The notes: a model not told the origin generated them from the letters alone. A stretch of DNA of 51,425 nucleotides from Chloroflexota bacterium (GCA_016210565.1 JACQUA010000070.1:1-51425), one strand, 5' to 3'; shown: positions 25,957 through 35,754, counted from the first letter of the stretch. Numbers and translations are program-made.

Positions 25957-26621
25957 GATGCCATTTCCTTTCTATTAGCCACTCTCCCCCTTCGCAAAGC
26001 AGGCAGAAGCCCCTCTCCCCCTTCGCAAAGGGGGACTAACGGGGATTTTTGGAAGGCCCGGCACGACAGGCCACCGTGCCTGTGAGCCACTGTTTTCAGA
26101 CCTGACGGCGCCCGTTCCGCCGGTGCCACAGGCGTCCCCGCCTGTGGGCGGTTGTTTTCAGCCGTGGTGGCCGCCTCGCCACCAGTATCACCCCGATCCA
26201 TCGGGGTAAGCCACTGCCTTTGTCCGTGACACTAGTTGGCAGTCCCACCGGGAAGGAGCATTTCGAAACTCCGCATGTTCATCTTTCCTGCTCTGACAAA
26301 GATGCTAGAAGTTAACCATTTTGCCGGTGATTTGTCAAGAAACGGATGCCGTCATTCAATATGAACTTGGCGATGAGTGTTCCGACGGTGAAACCGGCGC
26401 TTTCATCGCGGAGGACAGAGGGGTCGCAAAGTGGCTGTCCGTGATCCTGTGAAAATCTCGTGGCAATCTGGCGGTTTACTCTCCCCGTTAGCAGTAGGTT
26501 TTTCCACACATTCGTGCAGTCTCCGACCGATCCCCCGCTACTCCTTTGCGTCCTTTGGGGTGAAAGGGCATAGCGCGGGCATAGATGTTTCACCCCCGCT
26601 TAGCTAAGATGAATCCTGACC
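25957..26621. repeat. Gene-free stretch with three kinds of hairpin repeat
   Basis: Holds CTCTCCCCCTTCGCAAAG direct repeats (25983, 26015), two CACAGGC-type hairpins (about 26060-26150) and ACCCCGA-TCCA-TCGGGGT (about 26190). A minus-strand 93-residue frame at 26312-26593 has no family match I can see and is not annotated. Confidence 0.5.
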
Positions 26622-27024
26622 ATGACTACAGTTGCGGGCGAATTCAATAGACTCGGCCCTTTGTTCCAGACTTTCCCTGAAGTGAAGCTGGCCTATCTCT
26701 TTGGTTCGAGGGCACGGGGCGACGCCGGCCCCGCTGGCGGACCATGACTTCGCTGTCTATCTCGTCGAACCGAGCGCCGTGAAGCGGTTCGATATCCGTC
26801 TGCGGCTCATGGCTGTCCTGGTGAGAGAGCTGAATACCGAGCGGGTAGACGTCCGCGTCCTGAACGACGTCAAGGGTCCGGAGTTCAAGTACGCCATCAT
26901 CAAAGAGGGCATACTTCTTTTCGAGAGAGAGACTTGCAAGGTCCTCGTCGAACCCCGCATCCTCAGTGAGTATTTCGATTTTCAATATTGGCTGGTGAAA
27001 AACAACGTGACCAGAAACGCATGA
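26622..27024 (+). pseudogene. MNT-type nucleotidyltransferase, frameshifted
   Basis: From ATG 26622 the frame reads LAYLFGSRARGDAGP, the nucleotidyltransferase G-S motif, then stops early. The next frame carries PLADHDFAVYLVEPS with the two metal-binding aspartates, and continues to 27024. One extra C in the run CCCC at 26729-26732 explains the break: removing it restores GDAGPLADHDF. About 134 residues when repaired. These proteins are usually antitoxins paired with HEPN toxins; no HEPN gene follows here, unlike at 48.4 kb. Confidence 0.7.
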
Positions 27025-27136
27025 CCAACGCACTCATGAAATGTGCCCGTACAAGGTTTGTGCTTTGACAGCGTCGCTTCCCTTTGCTATGCTGAGACAG
27101 TCTGGCGGAAGTGGGCCACTCAAAGGAGGTGAGAAA

Positions 27137-27400
27137 ATGCCGAAACAAATAGTGTTGGAGTTTCCAACTGAATTGCCAGAGAGAAGCGCAAGAGACAAAG
27201 GCGCCCTGAAGAAGGGCAAAGAGGCCATGGTCCTGGAGCTTTTGCGCAAAGGACAAGTATCCCAGGGGAAAGCAGCCGAACTACTAGAGATAGACCGGTG
27301 GGCACTTGGTGACCTCATGGCGAAACACGACGTACCTATGGCCAATTTTCCGCCGGAGGAACTCCGTCGCCAGCGAGAAGACGCTGAGAAAAGAAGATAG
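27137..27400 (+). CDS. UPF0175 antitoxin
   Basis: 87 residues from an ATG with a strong AAAGGAGGTGA site. Middle segment LRKGQVSQGKAAELLEIDRW is the UPF0175 helix-turn-helix-like core; FPPEELRRQ closes it. UPF0175 proteins pair with DUF3368 PIN-like toxins. The DUF3368 gene starts 6 nt downstream. Confidence 0.85.
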   Translation: MPKQIVLEFPTELPERSARDKGALKKGKEAMVLELLRKGQVSQGKAAELLEIDRWALGDLMAKHDVPMANFPPEELRRQREDAEKRR

Positions 27401-27406
27401 GGAGCA

Positions 27407-27901
27407 GTGTCAGAGTTGATTGTAGCTGACAGTAGCCCCCTTATCAGTTTTGCCAGAGCCCGAAAACTCAAAATCCTTGAGAGTGTCTGTAGCCGCATAG
27501 TCATTCCGCCAGCCGTCTATGACGAAATCGTGATCAAGGGCAGCGGCAAACCGGGAGCAGAAGAGATTGGAGCGGCGGCCTGGATTGGTGTTCAAAGACC
27601 GAAAGACAGAGCCGAAGTCGCCAAACTGAAGGAAACCTTCGGCGCCGGTGAATCCGAAGCTATCGTCCTGGCGGAGGAAACCGGAGCCATTCTACTCGTC
27701 GATGAAGGGGCGGCCATAAAGGAAGCCCGAAGACGAGGCCTCCGAATTGCCAGCAGCCATTTGATTTTGGAAGAAGCCAAGAGAAAGAAACTGGTTGTGA
27801 GCGTAAAGAAGGAGTTGGATGAGCTGATTGGCAGCAGCTTCCGAACAACCCCGGAGCTTATCAAGGAAACGCTGCAAAGAGTGGGGGAATGGAGAGATTA
27901 A
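27407..27901 (+). CDS. DUF3368 PIN-like toxin
   Basis: 164 residues from a GTG start. PIN-like acidic residues are in place: LIVADSSPLISFA at the N-terminus, GAGESEAIVLAEE in the middle and LLVDEGAAIKEARRRGL later. Predicted ribonuclease toxin neutralised by the preceding UPF0175 protein. Six-nucleotide spacing indicates one transcript. Confidence 0.85.
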   Translation: MSELIVADSSPLISFARARKLKILESVCSRIVIPPAVYDEIVIKGSGKPGAEEIGAAAWIGVQRPKDRAEVAKLKETFGAGESEAIVLAEETGAILLVDEGAAIKEARRRGLRIASSHLILEEAKRKKLVVSVKKELDELIGSSFRTTPELIKETLQRVGEWRD

Positions 27902-27982
27902 CGCGTGTAAGGGCCTTCGACGTCACATCGGTTGAGAAGAACGGTAAGTGTACCCGAGCGAAAAGCGGGAGAGGGTGCAAGG

Positions 27983-28333
27983 GTGAAAGAAGAACAAATA
28001 GCAGATTCACAGCTTTCGCCGGAGCTCCTGAGGGATTTGGAAATGATAGACAAAATCGAGCAGACTGATCGCTCGGTCACGGTACGGAAGCTGCTGTCCA
28101 GGGCAGCGAAGGACTGGAAGATGGAGTACTTCGCGAAGCTGTATGCAGAGGGCAGAGTGAGCGTAGCCCGCGCCGCCAGAGAATGCGGCGTGTCCATTTG
28201 GGAGATGATGGACTACTTGAGGCAAAAGAAGATACCATCCCAATACGATTTCGAAGAATGGGAGAAGGACCTGGCAACCGTGGAAAAAACCGGGCCGGCC
28301 CGCGGCAGTAGATCGAAGAGCCGGAGGAGCTGA
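27983..28333 (+). CDS. Orphan UPF0175-family protein
   Basis: 116 residues from GTG 27983; the open frame extends upstream to 27932 without a clear site. Core LYAEGRVSVARAARECGVSI is the UPF0175 motif, followed by MMDYLRQKKIPSQYD. An extra N-terminal part (VTVRKLLSRAAKDWK) distinguishes it from the copy at 27137. No intact toxin follows, so it is a lone antitoxin or has lost its partner. Confidence 0.7.
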   Translation: MKEEQIADSQLSPELLRDLEMIDKIEQTDRSVTVRKLLSRAAKDWKMEYFAKLYAEGRVSVARAARECGVSIWEMMDYLRQKKIPSQYDFEEWEKDLATVEKTGPARGSRSKSRRS

Positions 28334-28339
28334 AGGCTA

Positions 28340-28832
28340 TGTTGGGAGCAGAATAGTGTAGAACAACTCATCGCGGCCAGGGAAGGCAAAATGGGTGGGC
28401 AGTTTTCAGCCACCACAGTTCCGGACCAGCACCGACCACCGGGAAGGTAGAACCAGCAGCGCCGCCATCGATAAGGCTTGCTCCAGCCTTCTCAGGGGAT
28501 GCGATATAAGCCGGATGACGCTGGTCGCCTGGTGGCATAGCCCCGATATCCTGGATTCCAGCAATCCGGCCCATTCCGGCATCTTGTGGCTAAACTCTTT
28601 GAGCCACCGGCGCAGGGTGGTTTCATCCGCCCCGGACGGCGCCCAGCACCCTTTCGATCTCCCGCGCCACATAGTGCTTGAAAGAAAGTGGAAACGAGGG
28701 TAAGCGGGTGAAGGTCTTCCGGCGCCCCCCGCAGCAAAACCGCCAGACCCGGCGCCACCGCCCGTCCCCACCACCCCTGAACCACGATGGCGAAAGCCAT
28801 GCTTGTGGACCTTCCCGCCACAACGGGGACAT
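28340..28832 (-). pseudogene. Decayed ORF of unknown, possibly transposon-linked family
   Basis: Two minus-strand frames join by a one-base shift: FKHYVAREIERVLGAVRGG continues as DETTLRRWLKEFSHKMPEWA and on to SVLVRNCGG, where a further break (TGA) occurs before KLPTHFAFP. The text resembles short zinc/helix proteins (DUF6431-like) found near insertion sequences, but I cannot confirm that. It marks the left edge of the AT-rich island. Confidence 0.4.
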
Positions 28833-29110
28833 TGGTGAGGTTTATCTTGTGCAGGCTGGTCTGAGTATGGTAGTATCAGGGTGCTTGGCGGAGGACTTAC
28901 TCATCCGAGGCTTTGGTAGAGCCAATGACGATGAGTAGGTCCTCTTCCCCCCTCCCCACATCATACACCAATACGGTCATCTATAGAGAGCTATACCCGG
29001 ACATTTACTGGAAACCAGAGAACCACGCGATATCCCAGACAGAGTTCAGCGAGCAGAGTCTTTTCAATGAGCTTCCCATGGCAAAAGAGCGTGCACGTGG
29101 CACAATCCTG
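28833..29110. other. Gene-free junction before the defence-like operon
   Basis: Base composition changes here from GC-rich to AT-rich. No gene recognised. Confidence 0.4.
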
Positions 29111-29146
29111 TTGGCTTGTTCATATATCCCAGTTATGCTTAATAAC
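29111..29146 (+). promoter_or_regulatory. Candidate promoter and operator of the island operon
   Basis: TTGGCT (29111-29116) and TATGCT (29134-29139) are 17 nt apart. GTTAT-GCTTA-ATAAC (29132-29146) is a short palindrome overlapping the -10, a suitable place for the ribbon-helix-helix protein encoded just downstream. Weak evidence. Confidence 0.3.
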
Positions 29147-29192
29147 AAAAAGTAACTCTCGCAGGTATATCAAAGGACGAACACGAGAACAG

Positions 29193-29357
29193 ATGAACAT
29201 GAGGATGATTCATATTCGCCTGCCCGAGCACATTCATAAGGAACTCCGCATACACGCTGCTGAGAAAGATATTACTATTCAAGATTGGGTGAGCGAGTTG
29301 ATCGAAAAGGAGCTCACTCGGAAAGAAACCCAATCAACTCATCAACAGGTGTTCTGA
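29193..29357 (+). CDS. Ribbon-helix-helix (Arc/CopG-like) DNA-binding protein
   Basis: 54 residues. MIHIRLPEHIHKELRIHAAE is the strand-helix and DITIQDWVSELIEKEL the second helix of the fold. Start ATG 29193; in-frame ATGs at 29199 and 29205 are alternatives. First gene of the island operon, 66 nt before the next; probably an autorepressor. It may instead be an antitoxin whose toxin is absent. Confidence 0.65.
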   Translation: MNMRMIHIRLPEHIHKELRIHAAEKDITIQDWVSELIEKELTRKETQSTHQQVF

Positions 29358-29423
29358 CGGTTGAATACTAACCATACGTTAATGGAAAAAGAAGTGAAAT
29401 AACAACAGGAGAGGTACCGCAGG

Positions 29424-30656
29424 TTGAGAGCCGTTTCGCCTTTCGGGTCTCGGACGACATCAGTGCGCCGGTTAGACTACGCACGGAGATCATGGCAACG
29501 TCTAGGACATCTCAAAATGTTATGCTCCGTAGCGAGCCCATCTTATGCAACCAGTTTGGAGGGAATTACTACTCGCTTTCAGACCCTAATCACGGACTTA
29601 AAGAAAATACCACCGGAACGTAGGGCTGAAGTTCTTCAATACGTCACTTCCCACAGGTCAGGCCAATATAAATCGGTTGAGAAATTAGACTCAATCGAGC
29701 TACAGGACCTCTATTTATCCGACGCCAGATTACCGTCTCATTCGGGGGCTCTAACAGGCCGGCTAAGGCCAGTTAGCTATCTAAATACCGAGTATGTTGA
29801 GATACCTACCTGGGCAAACAATCTTCTTTTACTCAGACGAGGTAACTATACACTTACTGACAGGGGTAAGGTGCTGCTTGCTTTACAACCGAAAGGGAAA
29901 ATTAACTATTCAACCGGTAGAATGGAAGTGAACCCATTCCTTCTATCACCTTCCGAGAAGTATTTTTTTCTGTATTGCATTCTTGAATCAGACGGGGACT
30001 TGATTAGGCGGTTGTATGATCGTTTGTTGGCTCTCATCACGTTTAACAATAATGACGTGGGCCATGAAATGAGCGCATCTTTACTGGCAACGCAGCAAGA
30101 GTCGACAGGAACTGGCAAATCCGAACTGAGCCGGATAATGAGAGCAGCCGAAGCGGGAATTAAAAGCGGTCAAATCCTGACGACTCGATTGGAACCTTTG
30201 GTGGATTGCGGTCTACTTCGCAGGACGGATGCAGTTCAACACGTGTATGAGTTTAATGATGGGACAAGGGCGTTTATTCAAAACCTCAGTGGTGCCTCCT
30301 CAGTCGGAGAATTCCTCGTAAGCTCTCTTGCTTCAAATATGGCTTTTTTTCTAAGAACGACCGCGACAGAACCACAAAGAAACATAAGATTCTTCACATC
30401 AAGAAGTTACCTTCAGTTGCGATCAGGTTTAGGCTATTGTTCAATTCGAGAATTAGCGCTGCTGACCGTAAGCAATGCAATCTACGAAGGGGTATCTCGT
30501 TTTGAGATCGATGATGTTGAGCGTGAATTGATATCGCTTTCCAAAGAATATGGAAGCAAAGTGCGTTTCACGAAAAATAGGCAAGGAGATATTGCATTAG
30601 TACGAATCGATAGAGACCTTGCAGAGAACCTGTATGGAATTACTGAGTCAAAGTAA
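29424..30656 (+). CDS. Unknown island protein A
   Basis: 410 residues from a TTG start with AGGAGAGG upstream. No domain I can name. A winged-helix-like piece reads NYTLTDRGKVLLAL around residue 141-154, and DAVQHVYEFNDGTRAFI lies later; so it may bind DNA. The first ~30 residues (arginine-rich) may not be translated, with ATG 29517-29520 region as an alternative. Its end overlaps the PLD gene start, so the two are coupled. Confidence 0.6.
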   Translation: MRAVSPFGSRTTSVRRLDYARRSWQRLGHLKMLCSVASPSYATSLEGITTRFQTLITDLKKIPPERRAEVLQYVTSHRSGQYKSVEKLDSIELQDLYLSDARLPSHSGALTGRLRPVSYLNTEYVEIPTWANNLLLLRRGNYTLTDRGKVLLALQPKGKINYSTGRMEVNPFLLSPSEKYFFLYCILESDGDLIRRLYDRLLALITFNNNDVGHEMSASLLATQQESTGTGKSELSRIMRAAEAGIKSGQILTTRLEPLVDCGLLRRTDAVQHVYEFNDGTRAFIQNLSGASSVGEFLVSSLASNMAFFLRTTATEPQRNIRFFTSRSYLQLRSGLGYCSIRELALLTVSNAIYEGVSRFEIDDVERELISLSKEYGSKVRFTKNRQGDIALVRIDRDLAENLYGITESK

Positions 30657-31182
30657 GATTGGCACTGGGCTGGTGAGGGAAGCAAAGGCTGCTGTGGTCC
30701 GAAATGGAGTGCAACGGGTCTTCGCGGCAAGACTCCGAATCGCCCGTAATGCTGCGAAAATGATTGTCATTGCATCACCTTGGATCACTGCTCAGACCGA
30801 AAAAAGTAGCCCTTTGAATCAGATAATCCATCTTATTAATGAAAGAAATATTCCAACTTATGTTTTTACTAGACAGCCGCAAACGGCATCAGAGCACTTA
30901 GGGCAACAGCTCTTGATGGAGTGTCCAACCGTAGAATTAGTGTATAATCCACATTTGCATGCCAAGCTTTATGTATGTATCGCGCCGTATCCATATGGTT
31001 TCGCGGTTTTAGGTTCCGCGAACATGACTGTCAATTCGGACGCATTATACGAGATAGGGCTGCTTATTTTGGCTGCAGGGGGCGGTGAAATAATTATCAA
31101 AGAGCTTGCCAGTTTCGGCCTGGACTACATGAGAACCAGGGCTGAATCGCAGGTAGTAAAAAAAATGTCAAGGGCGAGGTGA
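30634..31182 (+). CDS. PLD-family nuclease, single HKD motif
   Basis: 182 residues from ATG 30634, inside the end of the previous gene. The HKD motif reads HLHAKLYV (His109, Lys111), then VLGSANMTVNSDALYEIG with Gly127, Asn130 and Glu140. One HKD motif per chain means it should dimerise, like BfiI or Nuc. In this setting it is the likely DNA-cutting subunit. Other PLD proteins act on lipids, but small cytoplasmic copies beside ATPases are usually nucleases. Four nucleotides separate it from the next gene. Confidence 0.8.
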   Translation: MELLSQSKIGTGLVREAKAAVVRNGVQRVFAARLRIARNAAKMIVIASPWITAQTEKSSPLNQIIHLINERNIPTYVFTRQPQTASEHLGQQLLMECPTVELVYNPHLHAKLYVCIAPYPYGFAVLGSANMTVNSDALYEIGLLILAAGGGEIIIKELASFGLDYMRTRAESQVVKKMSRAR

Positions 31183-31186
31183 AAAT

Positions 31187-32392
31187 ATGGCTTACGAAAC
31201 TACTTCTCTAAAGGATTACTATTTCCTGCGTAAATGGGAATCTTTCTCCATCGACCCTTGGAGAGACAGCGAGGTCTATTTTGGAGAAGCCGAATTGTTG
31301 AAGCGGATATCCGATCGCATAGAAAGTGATTTCGCAAAGCGGCGAGCCGTCCCAAAGTTTTTCCTTTTCGGCGCTTACGGATGCGGGAAGACCCATTCGT
31401 TAGCTCACATAAAATATACACTTGAAAAGAACCAACTATATCCAGCGATGCCCATCTATGTAGCCATGCCACCGTTGACATCCAAGGACCATTGGTTACG
31501 GATTCACACAAAATTGCTAGACTCGATAGGGCCGGATAGAATCCGGTCTGCTATGGAAATAATGGCTGACAAGATCCAGGGAACCGACAAGGTTAAAGGC
31601 CTTCTCGACAACGGAATATTGCCGTTTGGTGACGACACTATGAAAATCTCCCAATCAAACGCACTCAGAAATTTCTTGTTTGGAGGACGCCAATCCCAGT
31701 TATCGTGGGAATGGATGCGGGGGAGAAAGAATTCGGCGGAACAGGCTGCCGTACTCGGAGTGCAGAAAGACATCACTGAAGCGACTGACTTCGTTAACTG
31801 TCTGCTAAACCTCGGCTCACTCATACGCAACGCCACATCAAAGAAGCTTGTCTTTTTAATCGATGAGGCTGAAGCGGTAAAGTCCGTTACCAATGCTGAT
31901 TCCCTACATGAACTTCAGCAAATGCTCCGGGATTTGCTAGATGATAACAACAACTGCGTTGGTCTAATATTCGCCATACAGGTTGAAGGCGGTCAAGAAG
32001 AAATCGGCGAAGTATTCACTAGAGGAGATATCCAGCGGAGAGTCGATTTTGACCAAGGCTATATTGATTTGACTCCAATGGTCAGTCAGATTACGAGCGC
32101 AGAACAATTTATGTGTCATGTTCTGGCTTATCTAGTTGAACAGGACAAAGCACAGTCCGCTATCACCGATGAGGGACTGATCGTTTCGAAAGAGAGGTTT
32201 CCATTTTCGGACGAAGCCATCAAGGCCATCGCTACCCACATAGCTGACAAGCCAGAGTGGGCGACACCTGCGTTTATCTTGGCGACTATGAGTACCGCGG
32301 CTGTTGAAGCATGGAGAAAACGTAGTCAGTCGGACAAACACGTGATCGTAGATACCGAGATAATCGAATCAACTATCTATCCTGGGGGTTAA
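31187..32392 (+). CDS. AAA/ORC-type ATPase 1
   Basis: 401 residues. Walker A FGAYGCGKT (residues 61-69), Walker B LVFLIDEA (221-228). A WEWMRGR...AAVLGV element between them recalls the WLRGE segment of BREX BrxD-like (DUF2791) ATPases, so it may be a distant relative; not certain. C-terminal part is helical (TPAFILATMSTAAVEAW), as in winged-helix ends of ORC/Cdc6-like proteins. Likely a DNA-loading or target-sensing ATPase of the system. Confidence 0.75.
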   Translation: MAYETTSLKDYYFLRKWESFSIDPWRDSEVYFGEAELLKRISDRIESDFAKRRAVPKFFLFGAYGCGKTHSLAHIKYTLEKNQLYPAMPIYVAMPPLTSKDHWLRIHTKLLDSIGPDRIRSAMEIMADKIQGTDKVKGLLDNGILPFGDDTMKISQSNALRNFLFGGRQSQLSWEWMRGRKNSAEQAAVLGVQKDITEATDFVNCLLNLGSLIRNATSKKLVFLIDEAEAVKSVTNADSLHELQQMLRDLLDDNNNCVGLIFAIQVEGGQEEIGEVFTRGDIQRRVDFDQGYIDLTPMVSQITSAEQFMCHVLAYLVEQDKAQSAITDEGLIVSKERFPFSDEAIKAIATHIADKPEWATPAFILATMSTAAVEAWRKRSQSDKHVIVDTEIIESTIYPGG

Positions 32393-32395
32393 GGG

Positions 32396-33742
32396 ATGCA
32401 AAAATTCCAAGTCATGCCGGTAATAGGGCACAGAAACAAAGTGGTTGTTTTGGGAGCGACTTCTTCCGACCAGCGTATGATGCTGGGTAGACTTGCCGAA
32501 GTCGGCCCTTATAAAAACATCGATATGGACATAGGGAAAGAGCATGTGATTGCGATCGTAGGGAAGAGGGGATCAGGCAAGACACACAGTCTTGGAGTTG
32601 TTCTCGAAGGACTTATCTCTACATCGGAGCTCGTGAGTAAACATGCCTCCGACAAGGCTGTGTTAGTGCTCGACACACTGAATCTGTTTCAATGGATTGG
32701 GGTCCCCTTGGACTTGGCCCAGGGTAAAATAGCCAAAGAACAGCTGGACCGAGCGCGTCATTGGGGCCTTGCTGCGACACCTCTACCAGTCAAGCTTTGG
32801 CATTTAGCCGGCTCCCTACCGATGACAACAAAGGATTCGTCGCCCTTCTTGATACAGGTGAGCGACATGTCAGCTCAAGATTGGGGGTTCCTCTTTGACG
32901 TTGACGTTATGATGGATCCAATGGGACAGCTAGTAATGTCTGCTTGTGACAAAGTAAGGCACGCCGGGTGGTCGTCGAATTCGGGCCACAGAAATCCGAT
33001 GCCCAACCACTCGATTCGACATTTGGTAAATTGTATCGGAGAAGATAAGGAACTCGGCAATGATTTTTCTCCAGAGACGCGGCGCGCAGTCCGCCAACGC
33101 CTGATATCTTATGAACATGTTGGATTGTTTTCTACGAAAGGCACTCCTATTAAGGATCTGCTTCAGCCGAATCAAGCATCGGTCTTGCTACTTGGTCGGT
33201 GCCCGGAGGACCTCCGCACGGTAGTAGCGTTCCTTCTCATGAGGAAATTACGAGAGCTCCGGTCAATTGCCTCTGAACGTAAGAAAGAATTGCTAATTAC
33301 CGGGAGCGCACAGGCAGTTGGAGATGCTTATGTTCCTCCAACGTGGGTCTTGATAGACGAGGCGCAGAATATTATCCCTTCCAAAACTGTCTCCTTGGCA
33401 AATCAGGAGCTAACAAGGTTTGTAAGGGAAGGCCGAAATTTCGGGTTATCAATGGTTATTAGCACCCAACAACCCCAGGCAATAGATCCAAAAGTGATGT
33501 CGCAGGTGGATATTATCGTTGTCCACACCCTGACTGTCCAGACAGACATCTCCTACATTATGAATAATCTCAAAAGCGCACCGCCAGAAAATATAGTTCT
33601 GGGTCGTCAGCCTCTAAAACTGCAGGAAGCCATAAGGGAACTCGAAGTTGGACAATGTCTTATCTCTGCCACAGAGTCCCCAAGAGGATTATTCGCTGAG
33701 ATACGGCCTCGCATCACGGCACATGGCGGCTTTGAGGCTTAA
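32396..33742 (+). CDS. HerA-like DNA-translocating ATPase
   Basis: 448 residues. Walker A VGKRGSGKT (55-63), Walker B WVLIDEAQ (317-324), sensor-like MVISTQQPQAIDP, and the N-terminal beta-barrel-like segment GRLAEVGPY typical of HerA/FtsK relatives. HerA proteins form hexameric rings that move DNA and work with nucleases. Here the neighbour nuclease is the PLD protein. Three nucleotides from the previous gene. Confidence 0.85.
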   Translation: MQKFQVMPVIGHRNKVVVLGATSSDQRMMLGRLAEVGPYKNIDMDIGKEHVIAIVGKRGSGKTHSLGVVLEGLISTSELVSKHASDKAVLVLDTLNLFQWIGVPLDLAQGKIAKEQLDRARHWGLAATPLPVKLWHLAGSLPMTTKDSSPFLIQVSDMSAQDWGFLFDVDVMMDPMGQLVMSACDKVRHAGWSSNSGHRNPMPNHSIRHLVNCIGEDKELGNDFSPETRRAVRQRLISYEHVGLFSTKGTPIKDLLQPNQASVLLLGRCPEDLRTVVAFLLMRKLRELRSIASERKKELLITGSAQAVGDAYVPPTWVLIDEAQNIIPSKTVSLANQELTRFVREGRNFGLSMVISTQQPQAIDPKVMSQVDIIVVHTLTVQTDISYIMNNLKSAPPENIVLGRQPLKLQEAIRELEVGQCLISATESPRGLFAEIRPRITAHGGFEA

Positions 33743-34619
33743 AGTGTTCTTTCGGAGAAATAGGTGGAATAGAATAGAAACCCGACTAACAGGGCTTGAG
33801 GTCGCTGTTGGTAGGTTAACGTCTCTGGTTGCAGATTCCCCAATAGCTAATGTTTATCCAGAGCCAGTGGCAACTCCCCTAGCCTTGGAGAAAGGGGCAA
33901 ACCTACACACAGGCCGTTATTTTAGTCTACTTGATGCAGGGGAGGCGTTCATCAAATACAGTTGGGCAACTGCCATGAGTCTGAAGATGTCTGATGGCGA
34001 CACTGACCTATTAAAAGAACTCAGGCAGCCTCTATCTATAGGGGCTTTGGTCAAACTGTTACGTGACGTCCTACAATCCAAATTTGTAAAAAAAAACTCT
34101 ATAGGTAAGTCGCTACAAGTATCCTTTTTCCAGGAAGATGGCAGGCTAACCCAGGCTGGACGGTTTTTTCTCGACGAATACACCAATATTAGGAATACGA
34201 CTCGTGGTCATTCATCATCTCTACCAGATGGAGCTTACGAGGCCCCCTATTTGCGCCATGCTTCAGAGCTTCACGATGCTTTGGGAAAATGTTCTCATTT
34301 ACAGTTCCCACTTGTGCAGATTCAATCAGCGAATCCGGTGGGAGAACAGATCAACTACGACGTGAGAATGCTTGTTGGACCTCCGCCTTTCACAAAGATT
34401 GATAGAATTGAAACACAAAGCCACCTTAGACTCGGAGGGCTTTATGTGTGGGATCGGAACGATATCTTCGTCGACCTAATGAATTTTCTCATATGTTGTG
34501 CTTGTCCCGTATGCCATCTTGACCATACTTTTTTCCTGGAACAGTCGACTGGTAAAGCGGATAAATACCACTCTTACTTCGGAAGTCACCGATTTTCAAT
34601 CGAGAGAAAAAAAGCGTGA
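33723..34619 (+). CDS. Unknown island protein B with possible Zn knuckle
   Basis: 298 residues from ATG 33723, overlapping the HerA end by 20 nt. N-terminal third is basic then helical (LLDAGEAFIKYSWATAMSLK), a pattern seen in HEPN-like sensor domains (tentative). C-terminal CCACPVCHLDHTF looks like a metal site. No enzyme motif found. Its end overlaps the next ATPase by four bases (GTGA). Confidence 0.6.
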   Translation: MAALRLKVFFRRNRWNRIETRLTGLEVAVGRLTSLVADSPIANVYPEPVATPLALEKGANLHTGRYFSLLDAGEAFIKYSWATAMSLKMSDGDTDLLKELRQPLSIGALVKLLRDVLQSKFVKKNSIGKSLQVSFFQEDGRLTQAGRFFLDEYTNIRNTTRGHSSSLPDGAYEAPYLRHASELHDALGKCSHLQFPLVQIQSANPVGEQINYDVRMLVGPPPFTKIDRIETQSHLRLGGLYVWDRNDIFVDLMNFLICCACPVCHLDHTFFLEQSTGKADKYHSYFGSHRFSIERKKA

Positions 34620-35746
34620 AGGTACCGACGAACGATTTTGCAGTAATGTTGGGCCTCAGAGAGTGGCCTTTTGGTGTCGTACCTGATCCAGATAAAACTC
34701 TGATCTGGGCAGATAGACGCGAACTGCTCAATCAATTAAACAGATTGATGCGCCGAATCAAGGGAAACCCGGCATCTACTCTACATCTGCTATGGGCTGA
34801 TTTTGGAGCCGGAAAAACGCACACACTTTTATATTTGCGACAAAATCTATTATCCGCTAAAAGCGCCATTCTTCCAGTCTACGCTGTGCTCCCGAAAGAA
34901 ACCAGGTCTTTTGTTGATGTGTACAGAGCAATAGCAAGCAGTCTAACGATTGAGAAGTTGATTGAGATATATCGGGTAAGTTCCAAGACAGCGGAATTGC
35001 AGAACGCAGGTCCCTTGATTGGTGAAAAATGGAATGACGTCTTAACCGTCTTAAGAGCTTTGAGCATAGGCTCAGATTCCGTGGTTGAATCAGCTAAGAA
35101 ATGGATGCTAGCTGACCAGTCGCTAACCAGGCAGGAACTATTCTCTACATCGCTTCCCGACAAGATAAGAACGGTCGACGACGCGATTGCGGTTGTATCA
35201 AGCATATTCCGGTTGATGTCTATCGATAGTTCACGCGTAGTTCTTATGATAGATGAATTCCAGAGAACAGGAAGATTGAGAACCGGAATACGGAACGATA
35301 TTCAAGCCGGTTTACGGACCTTTTTTAATAATTGTCCAACAGGTCTCAGTATTGTATTGTCCTTCAAATTTGGAGCCGCGAAAGAAGTCGAAACATATCT
35401 TAGCGAGGAATTGAGGGATTTAGCCGATCCGCAAGTAATCATGATACCGGTTCTCGACCAAGGCGGTGCAAAAGACTTTTTGACCGACCTCGTCGAACAG
35501 GTCAAGGTACCCGGGACCGATTGTAGGATTCAACAAGATGCAATTGCAAGCCTTGTCGAATCCGTTTCAACTGTGGGGACTCTAAAGCCCCGGTTGATAA
35601 CTAAGACTGCAAGTCTGCTTTTCTCCGAAGGAGCAATGGATATAGAAGATGGTTTAGTAGATTCAATAGACGCAGTTTATGTTTGTAACAAATTTAAGCA
35701 GTCGCGGTCGACCATAGAGAACATTGATGCTGAACAGGAGGACTAG
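34616..35746 (+). CDS. AAA-type ATPase 2
   Basis: 376 residues from GTG. Walker A ADFGAGKT (61-68), Walker B VVLMIDEF (208-215). N-terminal FAVMLGLREWPFGVVPDPD resembles ExeA-like P-loop proteins. Different from ATPase 1 in sequence and spacing. C-terminal LKPRLITKTASLLF helix region may be a winged helix. Two distinct AAA proteins plus HerA in one operon is unusual. Confidence 0.75.
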   Translation: MKVPTNDFAVMLGLREWPFGVVPDPDKTLIWADRRELLNQLNRLMRRIKGNPASTLHLLWADFGAGKTHTLLYLRQNLLSAKSAILPVYAVLPKETRSFVDVYRAIASSLTIEKLIEIYRVSSKTAELQNAGPLIGEKWNDVLTVLRALSIGSDSVVESAKKWMLADQSLTRQELFSTSLPDKIRTVDDAIAVVSSIFRLMSIDSSRVVLMIDEFQRTGRLRTGIRNDIQAGLRTFFNNCPTGLSIVLSFKFGAAKEVETYLSEELRDLADPQVIMIPVLDQGGAKDFLTDLVEQVKVPGTDCRIQQDAIASLVESVSTVGTLKPRLITKTASLLFSEGAMDIEDGLVDSIDAVYVCNKFKQSRSTIENIDAEQED

Positions 35747-35754
35747 AGTCGGCA

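Noticed and set aside
26312-26593. 93-residue minus-strand frame in a repeat-rich gap
   Set aside because: No RBS, no domain, composition like the repeat DNA.
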